Origin: Imbroritus primus
GTDB taxonomy: Bacteria > Pseudomonadota > Gammaproteobacteria > Burkholderiales > Burkholderiaceae
DNA: 64,000 nucleotides
Direction of reading: 5' to 3'
Assembly (NCBI GenBank): GCA_000272025.2
Contig: AKCV02000026.1
Coordinates: forward strand, 1-64,000
In this document: positions 1-12,840 of the stretch, in pieces
Numbering within the stretch: position 1 is the first letter of the stretch
Layout: each line of letters begins with the position of its first letter
Position numbers and translations under genes: made by a program
The notes under the pieces: generated by a model
The model's database searches: none
The model's input: only the letters and a program-made list of their open reading frames with translations
Told to the model about the DNA's origin: nothing

Positions 1-2
1 CC

Positions 3-569
3 GTCATCTCCAACGCCTCGTGCACCACCAACTGCCTGGCCCCGCTGGTCAAGCCGCTGCATGACAAGCTTGGCGTCGTAAGCGGCCTGATGACCACCAT
101 CCACGCCTACACCAACGACCAGGTGCTGACCGACGTCATGCACGAAGACCTGCGCCGCGCGCGCTCGGCCACGCAGTCGATGATCCCGACCAAGACTGGT
201 GCGGCTGCTGCGGTTGGCCTGGTGCTGCCGGAACTGAACGGCAAGCTGGATGGTTTTGCGATTCGCGTGCCGACGATCAACGTGTCGATCGTCGACCTGA
301 CGTTCGTGGCCAAGCGCGACACCACGGTGGATGAAGTCAACAGCATCCTGAAGGACGCGTCGGAAGGTTCGCTCAAGGGCATCCTGGGTTACAACACGGC
401 GCCGCTGGTGTCGGTGGACTTCAACCACAATCCGGCCTCGTCGACGTTCGATGCGACGCTGACGAAGGTGCAGGGCAACCTGGTGAAGGTCTCGAGCTGG
501 TACGACAACGAGTGGGGTTTCTCCAACCGCATGCTCGATACCACCGTGGCTCTGATGGCTGCCAAGTAA
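3..569 (+). CDS. gapA: Type I glyceraldehyde-3-phosphate dehydrogenase, C-terminal part (5' end outside window)
   Basis: This glycolytic enzyme oxidises glyceraldehyde-3-phosphate to 1,3-bisphosphoglycerate with NAD in the cytoplasm. The open frame runs in from the window edge and begins in the active-site signature [13 protein letters not shown], whose first cysteine is the catalytic nucleophile. It continues through the catalytic domain to the C-terminal motif [13 protein letters not shown]. About 188 residues are visible, so the N-terminal NAD-binding domain (roughly the first 150 residues of a family near 335) lies upstream of the window. No other gene follows closely; a GC-rich hairpin lies about 50 bp after the stop. 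The identification is secure. Confidence 0.97.
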   Translation, partial: VISNASCTTNCLAPLVKPLHDKLGVVSGLMTTIHAYTNDQVLTDVMHEDLRRARSATQSMIPTKTGAAAAVGLVLPELNGKLDGFAIRVPTINVSIVDLTFVAKRDTTVDEVNSILKDASEGSLKGILGYNTAPLVSVDFNHNPASSTFDATLTKVQGNLVKVSSWYDNEWGFSNRMLDTTVALMAAK

Positions 570-617
570 TTCACGTACGACAGGAGGAATGCTGCCGCGA
601 TCTGCGGCCATCCTCCC

Positions 618-660
618 GCATCGCCGGCGGTCTCCCTTGCGGAACAGGCGCCGGCGATGC
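618..660 (+). terminator. GC-rich hairpin downstream of gapA
   Basis: A perfect 12-bp inverted repeat (GCATCGCCGGCG at 618-629 and its complement at 649-660) encloses an 18-nt loop. It starts 48 bp after the gapA stop. No T-run follows, so it is not a textbook intrinsic terminator. It could be a transcript-stabilising 3' structure. Confidence 0.4.
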
Positions 661-967
661 GCAGCTCCGGCAGGTACGCAGAGACGCGCGACACGTAATT
701 TCCACATCACTCATGGGGTTGTTCGTATACCCTACTGAAGCAGGATATTTCCCCCCAAACTCTGCGAATTGTTGTCTGAAAGCCGCGTCAGACTGCAAAA
801 AAGACGCCTGCAAAGGGTCAAATCATTTCCCAAGATCGTGAACAAGAGTAACCTTTTCGAGTAAACGCTCGGGCACCCGCAAATCCGCTTCTGTCCCGAC
901 TGATTTACTCGTACACTCGTTTTGAATGATCCGGATGTCGCAGGGCCGCCGATCATGTTGGATTGGC
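661..967. other. Non-coding stretch between gapA and the LysR gene
   Basis: I see no convincing gene here. The stretch is less GC-rich than its surroundings. It holds an 8-bp inverted repeat, CGAGTAAA at 858-865 and TTTACTCG at 904-911, separated by 38 nt. The repeat could flank a promoter or be regulator contacts for the downstream LysR gene. I could not fix a -35/-10 pair with confidence. Confidence 0.4.
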
Positions 968-983
968 GTCGTTTCGAAACGAC
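968..983. promoter_or_regulatory. 16-bp perfect palindrome just upstream of the LysR start
   Basis: GTCGTTTCGAAACGAC is a perfect 16-bp palindrome ending 15 bp before the ATG at 999. LysR-type genes are commonly autorepressed by binding dyad sites near their own start, so an operator role is plausible. If translation began at the upstream TTG (963), the palindrome would lie in coding sequence, which is one reason for choosing 999. No binding evidence can be read from the sequence. Confidence 0.4.
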
Positions 984-998
984 TGGGAATACGCGTAC

Positions 999-2063
999 AT
1001 GATGACCAACAATGTGGACACCAAGCTCCTTGGTATTTTCATGGAGCTGCTCAGCAAGCAGAACGCCACCTATGTGGCGGAGAAGCTGCACATCACCGGG
1101 CCGGCGGTGTCGCATTCGCTCAACCGTTTGCGCGAGATCTTCGGCGATCCGCTATTCATTCGCGTCCCGCATGGCCTGACGCCGACGCCACGCGCGCTCG
1201 AGCTGGGCCCCAAGATCCGCGATATCCTGATGCTCTGGGCGTCGATCAATGACGGCGACACCGGTAATTTCGATCCGGCCGAGGCCTCCGGCAGCCTGAG
1301 CTTTGGTTTTTCTCCGCTACTCGGCGACGCCATCTTCAACACCTTCGTGCTACGCCTGAAGCAGCTTGCGCCGAATTTGCATATCCGGCTGGCCGAATCG
1401 GTCTGCTGGGATACCGACATGGCCGCCATGCGTGCCAATGAGTTGGATCTCGTCTTTTCCCCGTTCCCGACCCGCCAGCAGGAAATCGTCGAGGAACCGG
1501 TAACCTCGTTCAACATGTGGGTGTGCGCACGTAACGGCCACCCCGAGATCCGCACCGGCTGCACGCTCGAGCAGTACATGCACTACGAGCACATTTTCCT
1601 GGCGCAGGGCAGCACTTCCGGTTCGGGACGGCAATCGGCCGGCATGTCGCTGATTCCGCTCGACTATGCGCTGCAGCAGCGTGGCCTCAAGCGCAACGCC
1701 ACCATGACGGTCCATTCATGGCGTGCACAGGCCGAGATCGCGGCGCAGACGGACATGATCTTCACGGTCAATTCGCTGACCAAGGATCTGGTCTGCCAGG
1801 CCTACGACCTGAATGCGTTCCCCTTGCCGCCGGAGCTGGAAACGGTTCTTGGTCTCAATATGTACTGGCACCGCAGCCGCAGCGGCAATCCGCTGGTGCT
1901 GTGGGCGCGCAACGTGTTCCGCGAAGTGGTGGGTGAATATCTGGGTGTTCAGCTGGCCATTCGCCAAGTGGTGGAGGGCACGGCCGACACACCCGTCGCA
2001 CCTGTCGCCGAGACGGTTGAGGCCGAAGGCGCGGCGCTTGACGCGCAGTCATCCGAGCGCTGA
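999..2063 (+). CDS. LysR-family transcriptional regulator
   Basis: A DNA-binding regulator of 354 residues. The winged helix-turn-helix occupies roughly residues 1-65, with the recognition segment around KLHITGPAVSHSLNRLRE followed by the family-typical GDPLFIR and TPTPRALEL. A periplasmic-binding-like effector domain follows (about 90-300). It resembles the NodD/LeuO-like branch of LysR proteins more than the CbbR-like branch. The C-terminal tail is rich in Ala, Val and Glu and looks disordered. Tandem ATGs lie at 999 and 1002; a TTG at 963 would add 12 residues before the conserved start and is less likely. No target operon is adjacent in a divergent arrangement, so its regulon cannot be guessed. 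Confidence 0.88.
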   Translation: MMTNNVDTKLLGIFMELLSKQNATYVAEKLHITGPAVSHSLNRLREIFGDPLFIRVPHGLTPTPRALELGPKIRDILMLWASINDGDTGNFDPAEASGSLSFGFSPLLGDAIFNTFVLRLKQLAPNLHIRLAESVCWDTDMAAMRANELDLVFSPFPTRQQEIVEEPVTSFNMWVCARNGHPEIRTGCTLEQYMHYEHIFLAQGSTSGSGRQSAGMSLIPLDYALQQRGLKRNATMTVHSWRAQAEIAAQTDMIFTVNSLTKDLVCQAYDLNAFPLPPELETVLGLNMYWHRSRSGNPLVLWARNVFREVVGEYLGVQLAIRQVVEGTADTPVAPVAETVEAEGAALDAQSSER

Positions 2064-2173
2064 TGGCCTATTGCCAGTATCTGCGGGGGGCAAGCGCTTC
2101 ACTGATCATCCTGGCGGATCGGCCAAGGGCTTGCGCGATGCCTCGTGCATGACGGACAGGTCCACATATGACG

Positions 2174-2201
2174 AAAAAGGCCGCCCGAGGGCGGCCTTTT
2201 T
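2174..2201. terminator. Bidirectional intrinsic terminator between the LysR gene and fur
   Basis: The stem AAAGGCCGCC / GGCGGCCTTT around a short CGAG loop has an A-run on its left and a T-run on its right. It can therefore terminate transcripts arriving from either side. It sits between the convergent LysR gene (ends 2063) and fur (ends 2228). Confidence 0.85.
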
Positions 2202-2227
2202 ACATTCCATGCGCGCTACCCGTGCAG

Positions 2228-2677
2228 TTATACGGTCCTGCGTGGCGGCGTCGCCGGCCGGCTGGGGCAGTCCTGTTTGGTGCAGTTGCCATACAGGGAC
2301 AGTGCATGTTCCTGCAGCGAGAAACCACGGGCCTTTGCCACAGCTTGCTGGCGCTGCTCGATTTCCGCGTCGTAGAATTCTTCCACCTTGCCGCAATCGA
2401 GGCATACCAGGTGATCGTGGTGCTTGCCTTCGTTCAGTTCAAAGATTGCTTTGCCCGATTCGAAGTTGTTGCGCGACAGCAGGCCTGCCTGCTCGAACTG
2501 CGTGAGGACACGGTAGACCGTTGCCAGGCCAATGTCCATGTTGTCGGCCAGCAGGATACGATAAACGTCTTCTGCACTCAGATGACGTTCTTCGCTGGTT
2601 TGAAAAATTTCAAGAATCTTCAGCCGAGGCATGGTTGCCTTGAGACCGATGTTCTTGAGATCTGCCGGACTCGGCAT
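2228..2677 (-). CDS. fur: Ferric uptake regulator Fur
   Basis: Iron-dependent repressor of iron acquisition genes, 149 residues, the usual Fur length. The N-terminal winged helix includes the recognition segment around [16 protein letters not shown]. The dimerisation domain carries the metal-binding stretch GKHHDHLVC and the CLDCG cysteine pair, with a second pair (CTKQDC) near the C-terminus. I chose [13 protein letters not shown] as the start: the longer frame adds 40 residues with no family resemblance. The gene is divergent from bamE, as is common in proteobacteria (fur beside omlA/bamE), with 143 bp between the two starts. Identification is secure; the exact metal ligands are taken from the family. 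Confidence 0.97.
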   Translation of the reverse strand: MPSPADLKNIGLKATMPRLKILEIFQTSEERHLSAEDVYRILLADNMDIGLATVYRVLTQFEQAGLLSRNNFESGKAIFELNEGKHHDHLVCLDCGKVEEFYDAEIEQRQQAVAKARGFSLQEHALSLYGNCTKQDCPSRPATPPRRTV

Positions 2678-2820
2678 GCGCAGAGACTCCCTAGAGTACA
2701 ATGATCGAATACTGCAATCATAAGCGTTTTGCAGGCAAAAGTCGCCTGTTGGCATCCTGGCCGGAAGGCCGGGCAGACTGCCTGCCGCCAGTCTCAACCT
2801 TGAACAGGGCCCAATCGTTC

Positions 2821-3411
2821 ATGACCGCTTCATCGAGAAAGCATCGACCGACTGTTGCCGCCACGGTGCGGCTGATCCTCGCCGGCGGGGCGTGTGCCCT
2901 GCTGCTGGGCGCATGCTCCACCTACAACAGCACCTCGCGCAGCATCGCCTCTTCCATCACGCCGTACCGCATCGATATCGTGCAGGGCAATTTCGTCTCG
3001 CGCGAAGCGGTATCGCAACTACGCGAAGGCATGACGCGCGAGCAAGTCCGCTTCCTGCTGGGCACGCCGCTGCTGAACGATGTCTTCCACGCTAACCAGT
3101 GGGACTATGTCTTCGCATTCCGTCGCGGCTCCTCCGAAGTGGTGCAGCAGCGTCGCTATACGGTGCAGTTCGATGGCGACCGGTTGGTGAAATTCGGTGG
3201 CGACGAGTTGCCGTCCGAGTATGAGTTGATTGCCGAGATCGATGGCATCAAGCGGGATCCGGACAAGGTCAAGGCGCGTCCGGCGACGCCGGCTGCGGAT
3301 GCCGCTGCAGCGCCTGCTGTCGTCGCGACGCCTGTCGCCGAGTCTGCGTCCGTGCCGGCCGTACCGCTGGCTGACGGTGCGTCCGCCCCGTCGGCAGCGC
3401 CCGCCAACTGA
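2821..3411 (+). CDS. bamE: Outer-membrane assembly lipoprotein BamE (OmlA/SmpA)
   Basis: Lipoprotein subunit of the BAM complex that inserts beta-barrel proteins into the outer membrane. A lipoprotein signal peptide ends in LLLGAC, giving a lipidated cysteine at residue 32. The BamE core follows (roughly 45-140), with the characteristic segments [18 protein letters not shown] and [12 protein letters not shown]. The C-terminal 50 residues are an Ala/Pro/Val-rich low-complexity tail, longer than in E. coli BamE (113 residues); the whole protein is 196. The ATG at 2821 directly precedes the signal peptide. It is divergent from fur, a frequent neighbour. Confidence 0.95.
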   Translation: MTASSRKHRPTVAATVRLILAGGACALLLGACSTYNSTSRSIASSITPYRIDIVQGNFVSREAVSQLREGMTREQVRFLLGTPLLNDVFHANQWDYVFAFRRGSSEVVQQRRYTVQFDGDRLVKFGGDELPSEYELIAEIDGIKRDPDKVKARPATPAADAAAAPAVVATPVAESASVPAVPLADGASAPSAAPAN

Positions 3412-3437
3412 TTTCCACCTCTCTTGCCTTGCCGTAC

Positions 3438-4235
3438 ATGAAAATTGCTATTGCAGGAGCATCCGGGCGCATGGGCCGGATGCTCGTCGAATCCGTGCTT
3501 TCCACATCCGATGCCACGCTCGCTGGCGCACTCGATATTCCGGGCAGCCCCGCGCTGGGCCAGGATGCGGCAGGCTTCCTGGGCCGGCAGAGCGGCGTGC
3601 TCGTGACCGATGACGTGCGCGCTGCCTTGTCGGGCGCCGACGTGCTGATCGACTTTACGCGCCCCGACGGTACGCTCGCTCACCTCGCTGTGGCTCGCGA
3701 ACTGGGCGTGCGCATGGTGATCGGTACGACCGGTTTCGACGACAGCCAGAAAGCCGCGCTCCGGCAGGCTGCGCAAACGATTCCCGTGGTGTTCGCCCCG
3801 AACATGAGCGTGGGCGTCAACGCCACGTTCAAGCTACTTGAAGTGGCGGCCAAGATCCTCAATTCAGGTTATGACATCGAAGTGATCGAGGCGCACCATC
3901 GCCACAAGGTCGATGCTCCCTCGGGCACCGCGCTGCGCATGGGCGAGGTTATTGCCGAGGCGCTCGGCAAGGATCTCAAGGATTGCGCCGTGTATGCCCG
4001 CGAGGGCCACACCGGCGAACGGGAGGAAGGCACGATCGGCTTCGCCACGATTCGTGGTGGCGATATCGTGGGTGACCACACCGTGATGTTCGCTGGTATT
4101 GGCGAGCGCATCGAGATCACGCACAAGTCGTCGAGCCGCGTCTCCTATGCGCAGGGTTCGGTACGTGCGGCGCGCTTCCTGATGGACAAGCCGGCCGGCC
4201 TGTATGACATGCAGGACGTGCTTGGCCTGAAGTGA
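3438..4235 (+). CDS. dapB: 4-hydroxy-tetrahydrodipicolinate reductase
   Basis: This enzyme reduces 4-hydroxy-tetrahydrodipicolinate to tetrahydrodipicolinate with NAD(P)H, in the lysine and diaminopimelate pathway that feeds peptidoglycan. The 265-residue protein opens with the nucleotide-binding motif [10 protein letters not shown]. It carries the family signature [16 protein letters not shown] with the catalytic histidine and lysine. The ATG at 3438 (MKIAIAG) is preferred over an upstream in-frame TTG. It follows bamE by 26 bp and may be cotranscribed with it. Confidence 0.97.
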   Translation: MKIAIAGASGRMGRMLVESVLSTSDATLAGALDIPGSPALGQDAAGFLGRQSGVLVTDDVRAALSGADVLIDFTRPDGTLAHLAVARELGVRMVIGTTGFDDSQKAALRQAAQTIPVVFAPNMSVGVNATFKLLEVAAKILNSGYDIEVIEAHHRHKVDAPSGTALRMGEVIAEALGKDLKDCAVYAREGHTGEREEGTIGFATIRGGDIVGDHTVMFAGIGERIEITHKSSSRVSYAQGSVRAARFLMDKPAGLYDMQDVLGLK

Positions 4236-7167
<2,932 letters not shown>

Positions 7168-7290
7168 GCGTCTGCCTGCCGGCATGGCGACCGGCCCGGC
7201 ATGTCCGGGCCCGTGTCTGGGTCCATGATCGGCCCGCGTTGTAGTATTGAGTTTGGTGCATCACCCGCCCTAACCATCAGGAAGCGATCC

Positions 7291-7791
7291 ATGAACCGTC
7301 GTCTCGCTTTGTCCACGCTGCTTGCCATGCCGTTGCTGGCGTCGCTTCCGGCCTGCGGTTTTCGGCTGCGCGGCACGGCCAGCTTCCCATTTCGCCGTCT
7401 GTACATCGGCCTGCCTGCCAATTCGGCCATGGGCGCGGAGTTGCGCCGTGCGGTGCGCGGCGGCTCGACCACCGAAGTCGTCGATGACCAGAAGTCGGCC
7501 GACGCGATCCTCGAAGTGCTCAAGGACGCGCGCGAGAAGACCATCGTGGCCGTCACGCCGGCTGGCGTCGTGCGCGAATACAAGCTCACACAGCGCTTTG
7601 AGTTCCGCCTGCGCGACCAGCAGGGCAATGAGCTGATCGCTCCGTCCGAGATCGTGCTGACGCGCGACCTGACCTACAACGAAGTCAACGCGCTGGCCAA
7701 GGACTACGAAGAAGCCCAGTTGTACCGCGACATGCAGAAAGATATCGTGCAGCAGCTGATCCGCCGCATGTCCGCCGCCAAGGTGGTGTGA
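7291..7791 (+). CDS. lptE: LPS-assembly lipoprotein LptE
   Basis: Outer-membrane lipoprotein that plugs the LptD barrel and assists lipopolysaccharide insertion at the cell surface; 166 residues. A signal peptide leads to SLPACGFRLRG, where the cysteine would be lipidated and the following GFRLRG stretch is typical of LptE. The remainder fits the LptE fold. The start at 7291 was chosen because the preceding 30 codons of open frame carry no signal sequence. It sits between leuS and holA, 7 bp before holA, as in other proteobacteria. Its partner lptD is also in this window (24082). Confidence 0.93.
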   Translation: MNRRLALSTLLAMPLLASLPACGFRLRGTASFPFRRLYIGLPANSAMGAELRRAVRGGSTTEVVDDQKSADAILEVLKDAREKTIVAVTPAGVVREYKLTQRFEFRLRDQQGNELIAPSEIVLTRDLTYNEVNALAKDYEEAQLYRDMQKDIVQQLIRRMSAAKVV

Positions 7792-7798
7792 GCCGCGT

Positions 7799-8872
7799 AT
7801 GCAGCTACGGCCCGAGGCGCTCGACGGACACCTGCGGCAGGCGCAAGGCAAGGGTCTCGCGCCGCTCTACGTGGTGCATGGCGACGAGCACCTGCTGGTA
7901 CTCGAGGCTGTCGACAAGATCCGCCGCGCCGCGCGCGAGCTTGGCTTCAGCGAGCGCGAGGTGCTGACCAACGAGCGTGGCTTCCAATGGTCGAGTCTGC
8001 TCGAGTCGCAACAATCCATGTCCCTGTTCGGCGACCGCAAGATCGTCGAACTGCGCATTCCCACCGGCAAGCCTGGCAAGGAAGGCGGCGAAGCGTTGCG
8101 CCAGATGGCCGCGCAGCCGTCCGACGATGTCGTGATGCTGATCACGCTGCCGCGCGTCGATTTTGCCACCAGCAAGGCCGTCTGGTTCCAGGCGCTCGAA
8201 CAGGCCGGCGTGTCGGTCAAGGTCGACAGCGTGGACCGTACGCGCCTGCCGGGCTGGATCGGCGAGCGCCTGGCCCTGCAACAGCAGCGCGTCGAACCCG
8301 GAGAAGCCGGGCGGCGCGCGCTGCAGTTCATCGCCGACAAGGTCGAGGGCAACCTGCTCGCCGCCCACCAGGAAATCCAGAAGCTGGGCCTGCTGTATCC
8401 GGAGGGTGTCCTGACCTTCGACCAGGTGCACGATGCCGTGATGAACGTGGCGCGCTACGACGTCTTCAAGCTCAACGAAGCCATGCTGGCCGGCGACGTG
8501 CCGCGCCTCGTGCGCATGCTCGAAGGGCTGCGTGGCGAGGGGGAGGCTACGGTCTTGGTGCTGTGGGCGCTGACCGAGGAAATTCGCGTATTATGTAAAG
8601 TCCGAACCGGACTCGACGCCGGTCGTCCGGTGGGTGCCCTGCTCAAGGAGCTGCGTGTCTGGGGCCCACGCGAGCGGCTGTTGCCCAACGCGGTGCAACG
8701 CCTGTCAATGCGCACGCTGGAGACGGCCCTGTCGATGGCGGCCGAGCTGGACCGCCAGACCAAGGGCTTGCGCGTCAAGACACTTCCGGCCGAGGTCTGG
8801 GATGGCCTGCAGCAGTTGGCGTTGCTGGTGGCGCGCCCCGCAGCGAAGCCAACAGCGAGTCCAACACGCTGA
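7799..8872 (+). CDS. holA: DNA polymerase III delta subunit
   Basis: Clamp-loader subunit that opens the beta sliding clamp; 357 residues. The N-terminal region has the family pattern [20 protein letters not shown] and a [16 protein letters not shown] segment. The C-terminal collar domain contains the conserved [15 protein letters not shown] stretch. It starts 7 bp after lptE, in the expected leuS-lptE-holA order. Identification is firm. Confidence 0.95.
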   Translation: MQLRPEALDGHLRQAQGKGLAPLYVVHGDEHLLVLEAVDKIRRAARELGFSEREVLTNERGFQWSSLLESQQSMSLFGDRKIVELRIPTGKPGKEGGEALRQMAAQPSDDVVMLITLPRVDFATSKAVWFQALEQAGVSVKVDSVDRTRLPGWIGERLALQQQRVEPGEAGRRALQFIADKVEGNLLAAHQEIQKLGLLYPEGVLTFDQVHDAVMNVARYDVFKLNEAMLAGDVPRLVRMLEGLRGEGEATVLVLWALTEEIRVLCKVRTGLDAGRPVGALLKELRVWGPRERLLPNAVQRLSMRTLETALSMAAELDRQTKGLRVKTLPAEVWDGLQQLALLVARPAAKPTASPTR

Positions 8873-8981
8873 CAGGCTCGCCACCCCGTCCCATCATTGT
8901 CATCCGGGTACGCCATGCTGTGCGGGCCCCAAAAAATCACGACCGAATCACTGCCGAACACTCATTGCTGTCACACCGATC

Positions 8982-10262
8982 ATGAAAGAGCTGGATATCA
9001 AGCAATACATGCAGGGCGTAGGCCGTCAGGCGCGCGCAGCGTCGCGCGCCATGGCGCGGGCCTCGACCGCTGATAAGAACCGCGCACTGCTCACCATCGC
9101 CGCCGCCATCCGGCGCGATGCCGCCGCACTCAAGGCGGTGAATGCCGAGGACGTCGCACGGGCGCGCGAGCGTGGTCTCGATGCTGCCTTCATCGATCGC
9201 CTGACGCTGTCCGACAAGGCCCTCGAAACCATGGCGGCCGGCCTTGAGCAGATTGCGGCACTGCCCGATCCGATCGGTGAGATCAGCAACATGAAGTTCC
9301 GCCCGACCGGCATCCAGGTCGGACAAATGCGCGTGCCGCTCGGCGTCATTGGCATCATCTACGAGGCGCGTCCCAACGTGACCATCGACGCCGCCGGGCT
9401 GTGCCTGAAATCCGGCAACGCCACCATCCTGCGCGGCGGCTCGGAAGCCATCGGCACCAACACCGCGCTGGCCGCACTGGTGCGCGAAGGCCTGCAGGCC
9501 GCCGGCCTGCCGAACGAGGCCGTACAGGTGGTCTCGACCACCGACCGCGCCGCCGTGGGCGAGCTGATCACCATGACCGAGCATGTCGATGTGATCGTGC
9601 CGCGTGGCGGCAAGAGCCTGATCCAGCGCCTGATCGACGAAGGGCGCGTGCCCATGATCAAGCATCTCGATGGCATCTGCCATATCTATATCGACGAGGA
9701 CGCCGACCTGCAGAAGGCCGTGGTCGTGGCCGACAACGCCAAGACGCAGCGCTATGCGCCGTGCAACACCATGGAAACGTTGCTGGTGTCCGAACGCGTG
9801 GCTGCCGAGGTGTTGCCGCCGCTGGGCAAGATCTACCAAGAGAAGGGCGTCGAGCTGCGCGTGTGCCCCGCCACGCGGCGTGTGCTGGAGGCCGCCGGCC
9901 TGAACGGCCTGGTCGATGCCACCGAGGACGACTGGCATACCGAATACCTCGCGCCGATCCTGTCGATCCGCATCGTTGCGAACGTGGACGAGGCCATCGC
10001 GCACATCAACACCTATGGCTCGGCGCATACCGATTCGATCATCACCGAGAACTACTCGACCGGCATGCGCTTCCTGCGCGAGGTCGACTCGGCCAGCGTC
10101 ATGATCAACGCTTCCACCCGTTTTGCCGACGGCTTCGAGTATGGCCTCGGCGCGGAGATCGGCATCTCCAACGACAAGCTGCACGCGCGCGGCCCGGTCG
10201 GGCTGGAAGGGCTGACCTCGCTCAAGTACGTGGTGTTCGGCCACGGCGAGATCCGCACCTGA
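8982..10262 (+). CDS. proA: Gamma-glutamyl phosphate reductase
   Basis: Second step of proline biosynthesis: NADPH-dependent reduction of gamma-glutamyl phosphate to glutamate semialdehyde. The 426-residue protein shows the aldehyde dehydrogenase-like motifs [29 protein letters not shown] and the catalytic cysteine region [15 protein letters not shown] chose the ATG at 8982 ([10 protein letters not shown]); the frame is open about 350 bp further upstream but overlaps holA. It is separated from holA by 109 bp. The proC gene for the last proline step is elsewhere in the window (46454-47278). Confidence 0.97.
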   Translation: MKELDIKQYMQGVGRQARAASRAMARASTADKNRALLTIAAAIRRDAAALKAVNAEDVARARERGLDAAFIDRLTLSDKALETMAAGLEQIAALPDPIGEISNMKFRPTGIQVGQMRVPLGVIGIIYEARPNVTIDAAGLCLKSGNATILRGGSEAIGTNTALAALVREGLQAAGLPNEAVQVVSTTDRAAVGELITMTEHVDVIVPRGGKSLIQRLIDEGRVPMIKHLDGICHIYIDEDADLQKAVVVADNAKTQRYAPCNTMETLLVSERVAAEVLPPLGKIYQEKGVELRVCPATRRVLEAAGLNGLVDATEDDWHTEYLAPILSIRIVANVDEAIAHINTYGSAHTDSIITENYSTGMRFLREVDSASVMINASTRFADGFEYGLGAEIGISNDKLHARGPVGLEGLTSLKYVVFGHGEIRT

Positions 10263-10320
10263 TCAACCCTGGCGCATGCCGGGCACATCGCCGCCGGCCC
10301 GCGCCATTACGGAACATACG

Positions 10321-10743
10321 ATGCTCTGGGTCAAATCGCTGCACATCATTTTCGTCGTCGCGTGGTTCGCGGGCCTGTTCTACCTGCCGCGCATCTTCGT
10401 CAATCTCGCCATGGAGACCGAGGCCGCGAGCCGCCAGCGCCTGCTGCTGATGGCGCGCAAGCTGTTCCGCTTCATGACGCTGCTGGCTGTTCCGGCCATC
10501 GTCTTCGGCCTCTGGCTATTCCTTGGTTACGGCATCGGCAAGGGGCCTGGGCAGGGCTGGATGCATGCCAAGCTGGCGCTCGTGCTGGTGCTGATCGGCT
10601 ACCACCACGGCTGCGGCGTACTGCTGCGCAAATTCGAACGTGGCGTCAATACACGCTCGCATGTGTTCTACCGGTGGTTCAACGAACTGCCCGTGCTGGT
10701 GCTCGCGGCAGTCGTTATTCTGGTGGTCGTGAAACCTTTTTGA
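10321..10743 (+). CDS. hemJ: Protoporphyrinogen IX oxidase HemJ (CopD-like membrane protein)
   Basis: Small integral membrane protein (140 residues) of the HemJ family, which oxidises protoporphyrinogen IX to protoporphyrin IX in haem synthesis in bacteria lacking HemG or HemY. The N-terminal helix MLWVKSLHIIFVVAWFAGLF holds the conserved histidine. A second conserved region, LVLIGYHHGCG, follows, and the protein ends in a hydrophobic helix. Four membrane segments are visible. The start at 10321 was selected because the family begins MLWVK. Assignment comes from motif resemblance. Confidence 0.88.
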   Translation: MLWVKSLHIIFVVAWFAGLFYLPRIFVNLAMETEAASRQRLLLMARKLFRFMTLLAVPAIVFGLWLFLGYGIGKGPGQGWMHAKLALVLVLIGYHHGCGVLLRKFERGVNTRSHVFYRWFNELPVLVLAAVVILVVVKPF

Positions 10744-10770
10744 TGGGCAGGCCCGTGCGGCCTGAGCAGC

Positions 10771-11385
10771 ATGAGTCAAATCATCGAATACTATTTCTCG
10801 CCGCAATCGCCGTATGCCTATCTCGGGCATGACCGGCTGGTCGCCATTGCCGCGCGCCATGGCGCCCAGATCCGTCTCAAGCCGTGCGACATGGGCAAGG
10901 TCATGGCGGCTTCGGGCGGTGTGCCGGTGGGGCAGCGTCCGCCGCAGCGCCAGGCCTACCGCCTGACCGAAATGGCGCGCTGGCGTGATTTCCTACAGAT
11001 GCCGCTGAACCTGCATCCGGCCTATTTCCCGGTGTCCGGCGACGCTGCCAGCCGCGTCATCCTGGCCGCGCAGCTGGCGCATGGCACGGCCCGCGCGCTC
11101 GAACTGACCGGCAACATCATGCGCGGCGTGTGGGCTGGCGAGCTGAATATCGCCGATCCGGCGACACTGCAGCAAATCGCCGAGCGCATGGGGCTGGACG
11201 GCGCGGCATTGATCAAGGCGGCCGATGCCAGCGCCGTGCAGGATGCCTATGCCGACTGCACCCAGCAGGCGATTGCTGCCAACGTGTTCGGCGCGCCGTG
11301 GTACGTTGTCAACGGCGAGCCCTTCTGGGGGCAGGATCGCCTCGATTTCGTCGACCGGGCGCTGGAAGCCTCCTCCCGGTCCTGA
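10771..11385 (+). CDS. DsbA-fold protein, 2-hydroxychromene-2-carboxylate isomerase-like
   Basis: A 204-residue thioredoxin/DsbA-fold protein of the kappa-class glutathione transferase and 2-hydroxychromene-2-carboxylate isomerase family. The N-terminal EYYFSPQSPYAYLG carries the family's catalytic serine region. The C-terminal part ends with FGAPWYVVNGEPFWGQDRLDFV, typical of the group. In aromatic degradation such enzymes isomerise hydroxychromene carboxylates using glutathione. No aromatic catabolic genes lie nearby, so the physiological substrate is unknown. It follows hemJ by 27 bp. Confidence 0.85.
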   Translation: MSQIIEYYFSPQSPYAYLGHDRLVAIAARHGAQIRLKPCDMGKVMAASGGVPVGQRPPQRQAYRLTEMARWRDFLQMPLNLHPAYFPVSGDAASRVILAAQLAHGTARALELTGNIMRGVWAGELNIADPATLQQIAERMGLDGAALIKAADASAVQDAYADCTQQAIAANVFGAPWYVVNGEPFWGQDRLDFVDRALEASSRS

Positions 11386-11562
11386 TATTCCCCTGCCATG
11401 ACATGGCCGGGCAGCGTCAGAACGCGATTCATCTGCCCTGCCGCGCGGGTTTGACGTACAGTGGCGCGAAGGCCGTGGCCGAGGCGTGCCGCATGGCCCA
11501 ACCCGTGCCGCAGCGCCTCGGGTGCGCGGTCCGCGCGTGAACGAACAACTCCTGGAACACAT

Positions 11563-12840
11563 ATGTCCCACTCATTTTTCGTGCCGTGCCCGCGTGGGCT
11601 GGAAGAGGCGCTGGCCGCCGAGTTGCGCGAAATCGCCGCACGGCCCGAGGTGGTGCGCCATGCGCCGTTCGCCGTGCATGCCGGTCAGACGGGCGGGGTC
11701 GCCTTTTCCGGCGTGCCGGCTGCAGCCTATGCAGTGAACCTCCATGCGCGCATCGCCAACCGCGTGTTGCTGCGCCTCGCCGCGCAAGGTTATCGCAACG
11801 AAAACGATATCTACGGCCTGGCGCTGGCACAGCGCTGGGAAGACCACATCACGCCGGACCAGACCATCCGCGTCGATGTCACCGCGCACCAGTCGCCGCT
11901 GCGCAGCCTCAACTTCACCGCGCTGCGCATCAAGGACGGTATCTGCGACCGCATGCGCGACAAGCGCGGTGCACGCCCCAGCGTCGATACGGCCTCGCCC
12001 GATGCGCGCATCTTCGCGCACCTCACGGCCACCGACTGCACGTTGTATCTCGACACCTCCGGCGATCCGCTGTTCAAGCGTGGCTGGCGCCAGGAGAAGG
12101 GTGAGGCGCCGCTCAAGGAAACGCTTGCCGCCGGTATCCTGCGCCTCTCGGGCTGGCAGCCGGAGCAGCCGTTCTACGATCCGATGTGCGGCAGCGGTAC
12201 GTTTCTGATCGAAGCCGCACAGATCGCACTCAACCATGCGCCGGGCGCGGCACGCAGCTTTGCCTTCGAATGGCTCGGCGGCTTCCAGCCGGCCCCGTGG
12301 CAGGCATTGCGCGAGGCCGAGGCAGCTGGCCGGTGCAAGCCGCAGCAACTGTTGATCGCCGGCAGCGATATTTCCACCGACATGCTCGCCATCACGCATG
12401 ACAATTGGGCCCGAGCCGGGTTGCCGGGCGCAGCGCCGCTCAAGCAGGTCGATGCGCGGTTCGTGAAGCCGCCGTTCGAGACGCCGGGGGTGGTGCTGAT
12501 GAATCCGCCGTATGGCACGCGCATTGCCGTGCGCGGCGCGCGCCGCGCGCGGCCCGATGAGCAATCGGATGAACGCGCCGATGTCGTGCCGATGAATCCG
12601 CGTGAAGAAGAGGCTGCCAACCAGTTCGCCAGCGCCTTCGCCACCACGCTCAAGCAGCATTTCGCCGGCTGGACGGCCTACATCTTCACTGGCGACCTGT
12701 CGATGCCGCGCCGCATGCGCCTCAAGGAATCGCGCCGCACGCCACTGTTCAACGGCCCGATCGAATGCCGGCTGTTCCGCTTCGAGATGGTGCGTGGCGG
12801 GATGCGCAATGGCGCTGCAGAAGCCCCGTCGGCGCGCTGA
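11563..12840 (+). CDS. rlmL: THUMP-containing class I RNA methyltransferase (RlmL-type 23S rRNA m2G methyltransferase)
   Basis: A 425-residue SAM-dependent methyltransferase. An N-terminal ferredoxin-like/THUMP region (about 1-165) begins FFVPCPRGLEEALAAEL. The catalytic domain follows, with SAM motif I at DPMCGSGTFLIEAA and the N6/N2 catalytic motif NPPYGTR. It corresponds to the RlmL half (m2G2445 of 23S rRNA) of the E. coli fusion RlmKL (about 700 residues); the RlmK domain is absent. A basic, Arg-rich insert follows NPPYGTR (GARRARPDEQSDERAD). The ATG at 11563 is at the family start. Confidence 0.87.
   Translation: MSHSFFVPCPRGLEEALAAELREIAARPEVVRHAPFAVHAGQTGGVAFSGVPAAAYAVNLHARIANRVLLRLAAQGYRNENDIYGLALAQRWEDHITPDQTIRVDVTAHQSPLRSLNFTALRIKDGICDRMRDKRGARPSVDTASPDARIFAHLTATDCTLYLDTSGDPLFKRGWRQEKGEAPLKETLAAGILRLSGWQPEQPFYDPMCGSGTFLIEAAQIALNHAPGAARSFAFEWLGGFQPAPWQALREAEAAGRCKPQQLLIAGSDISTDMLAITHDNWARAGLPGAAPLKQVDARFVKPPFETPGVVLMNPPYGTRIAVRGARRARPDEQSDERADVVPMNPREEEAANQFASAFATTLKQHFAGWTAYIFTGDLSMPRRMRLKESRRTPLFNGPIECRLFRFEMVRGGMRNGAAEAPSAR

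Noticed and set aside
2678-2820. Fur box in the fur/bamE divergent region
   Set aside because: The A/T-rich stretch near 2697-2725 has weak resemblance to a Fur box, but too many mismatches to claim one.
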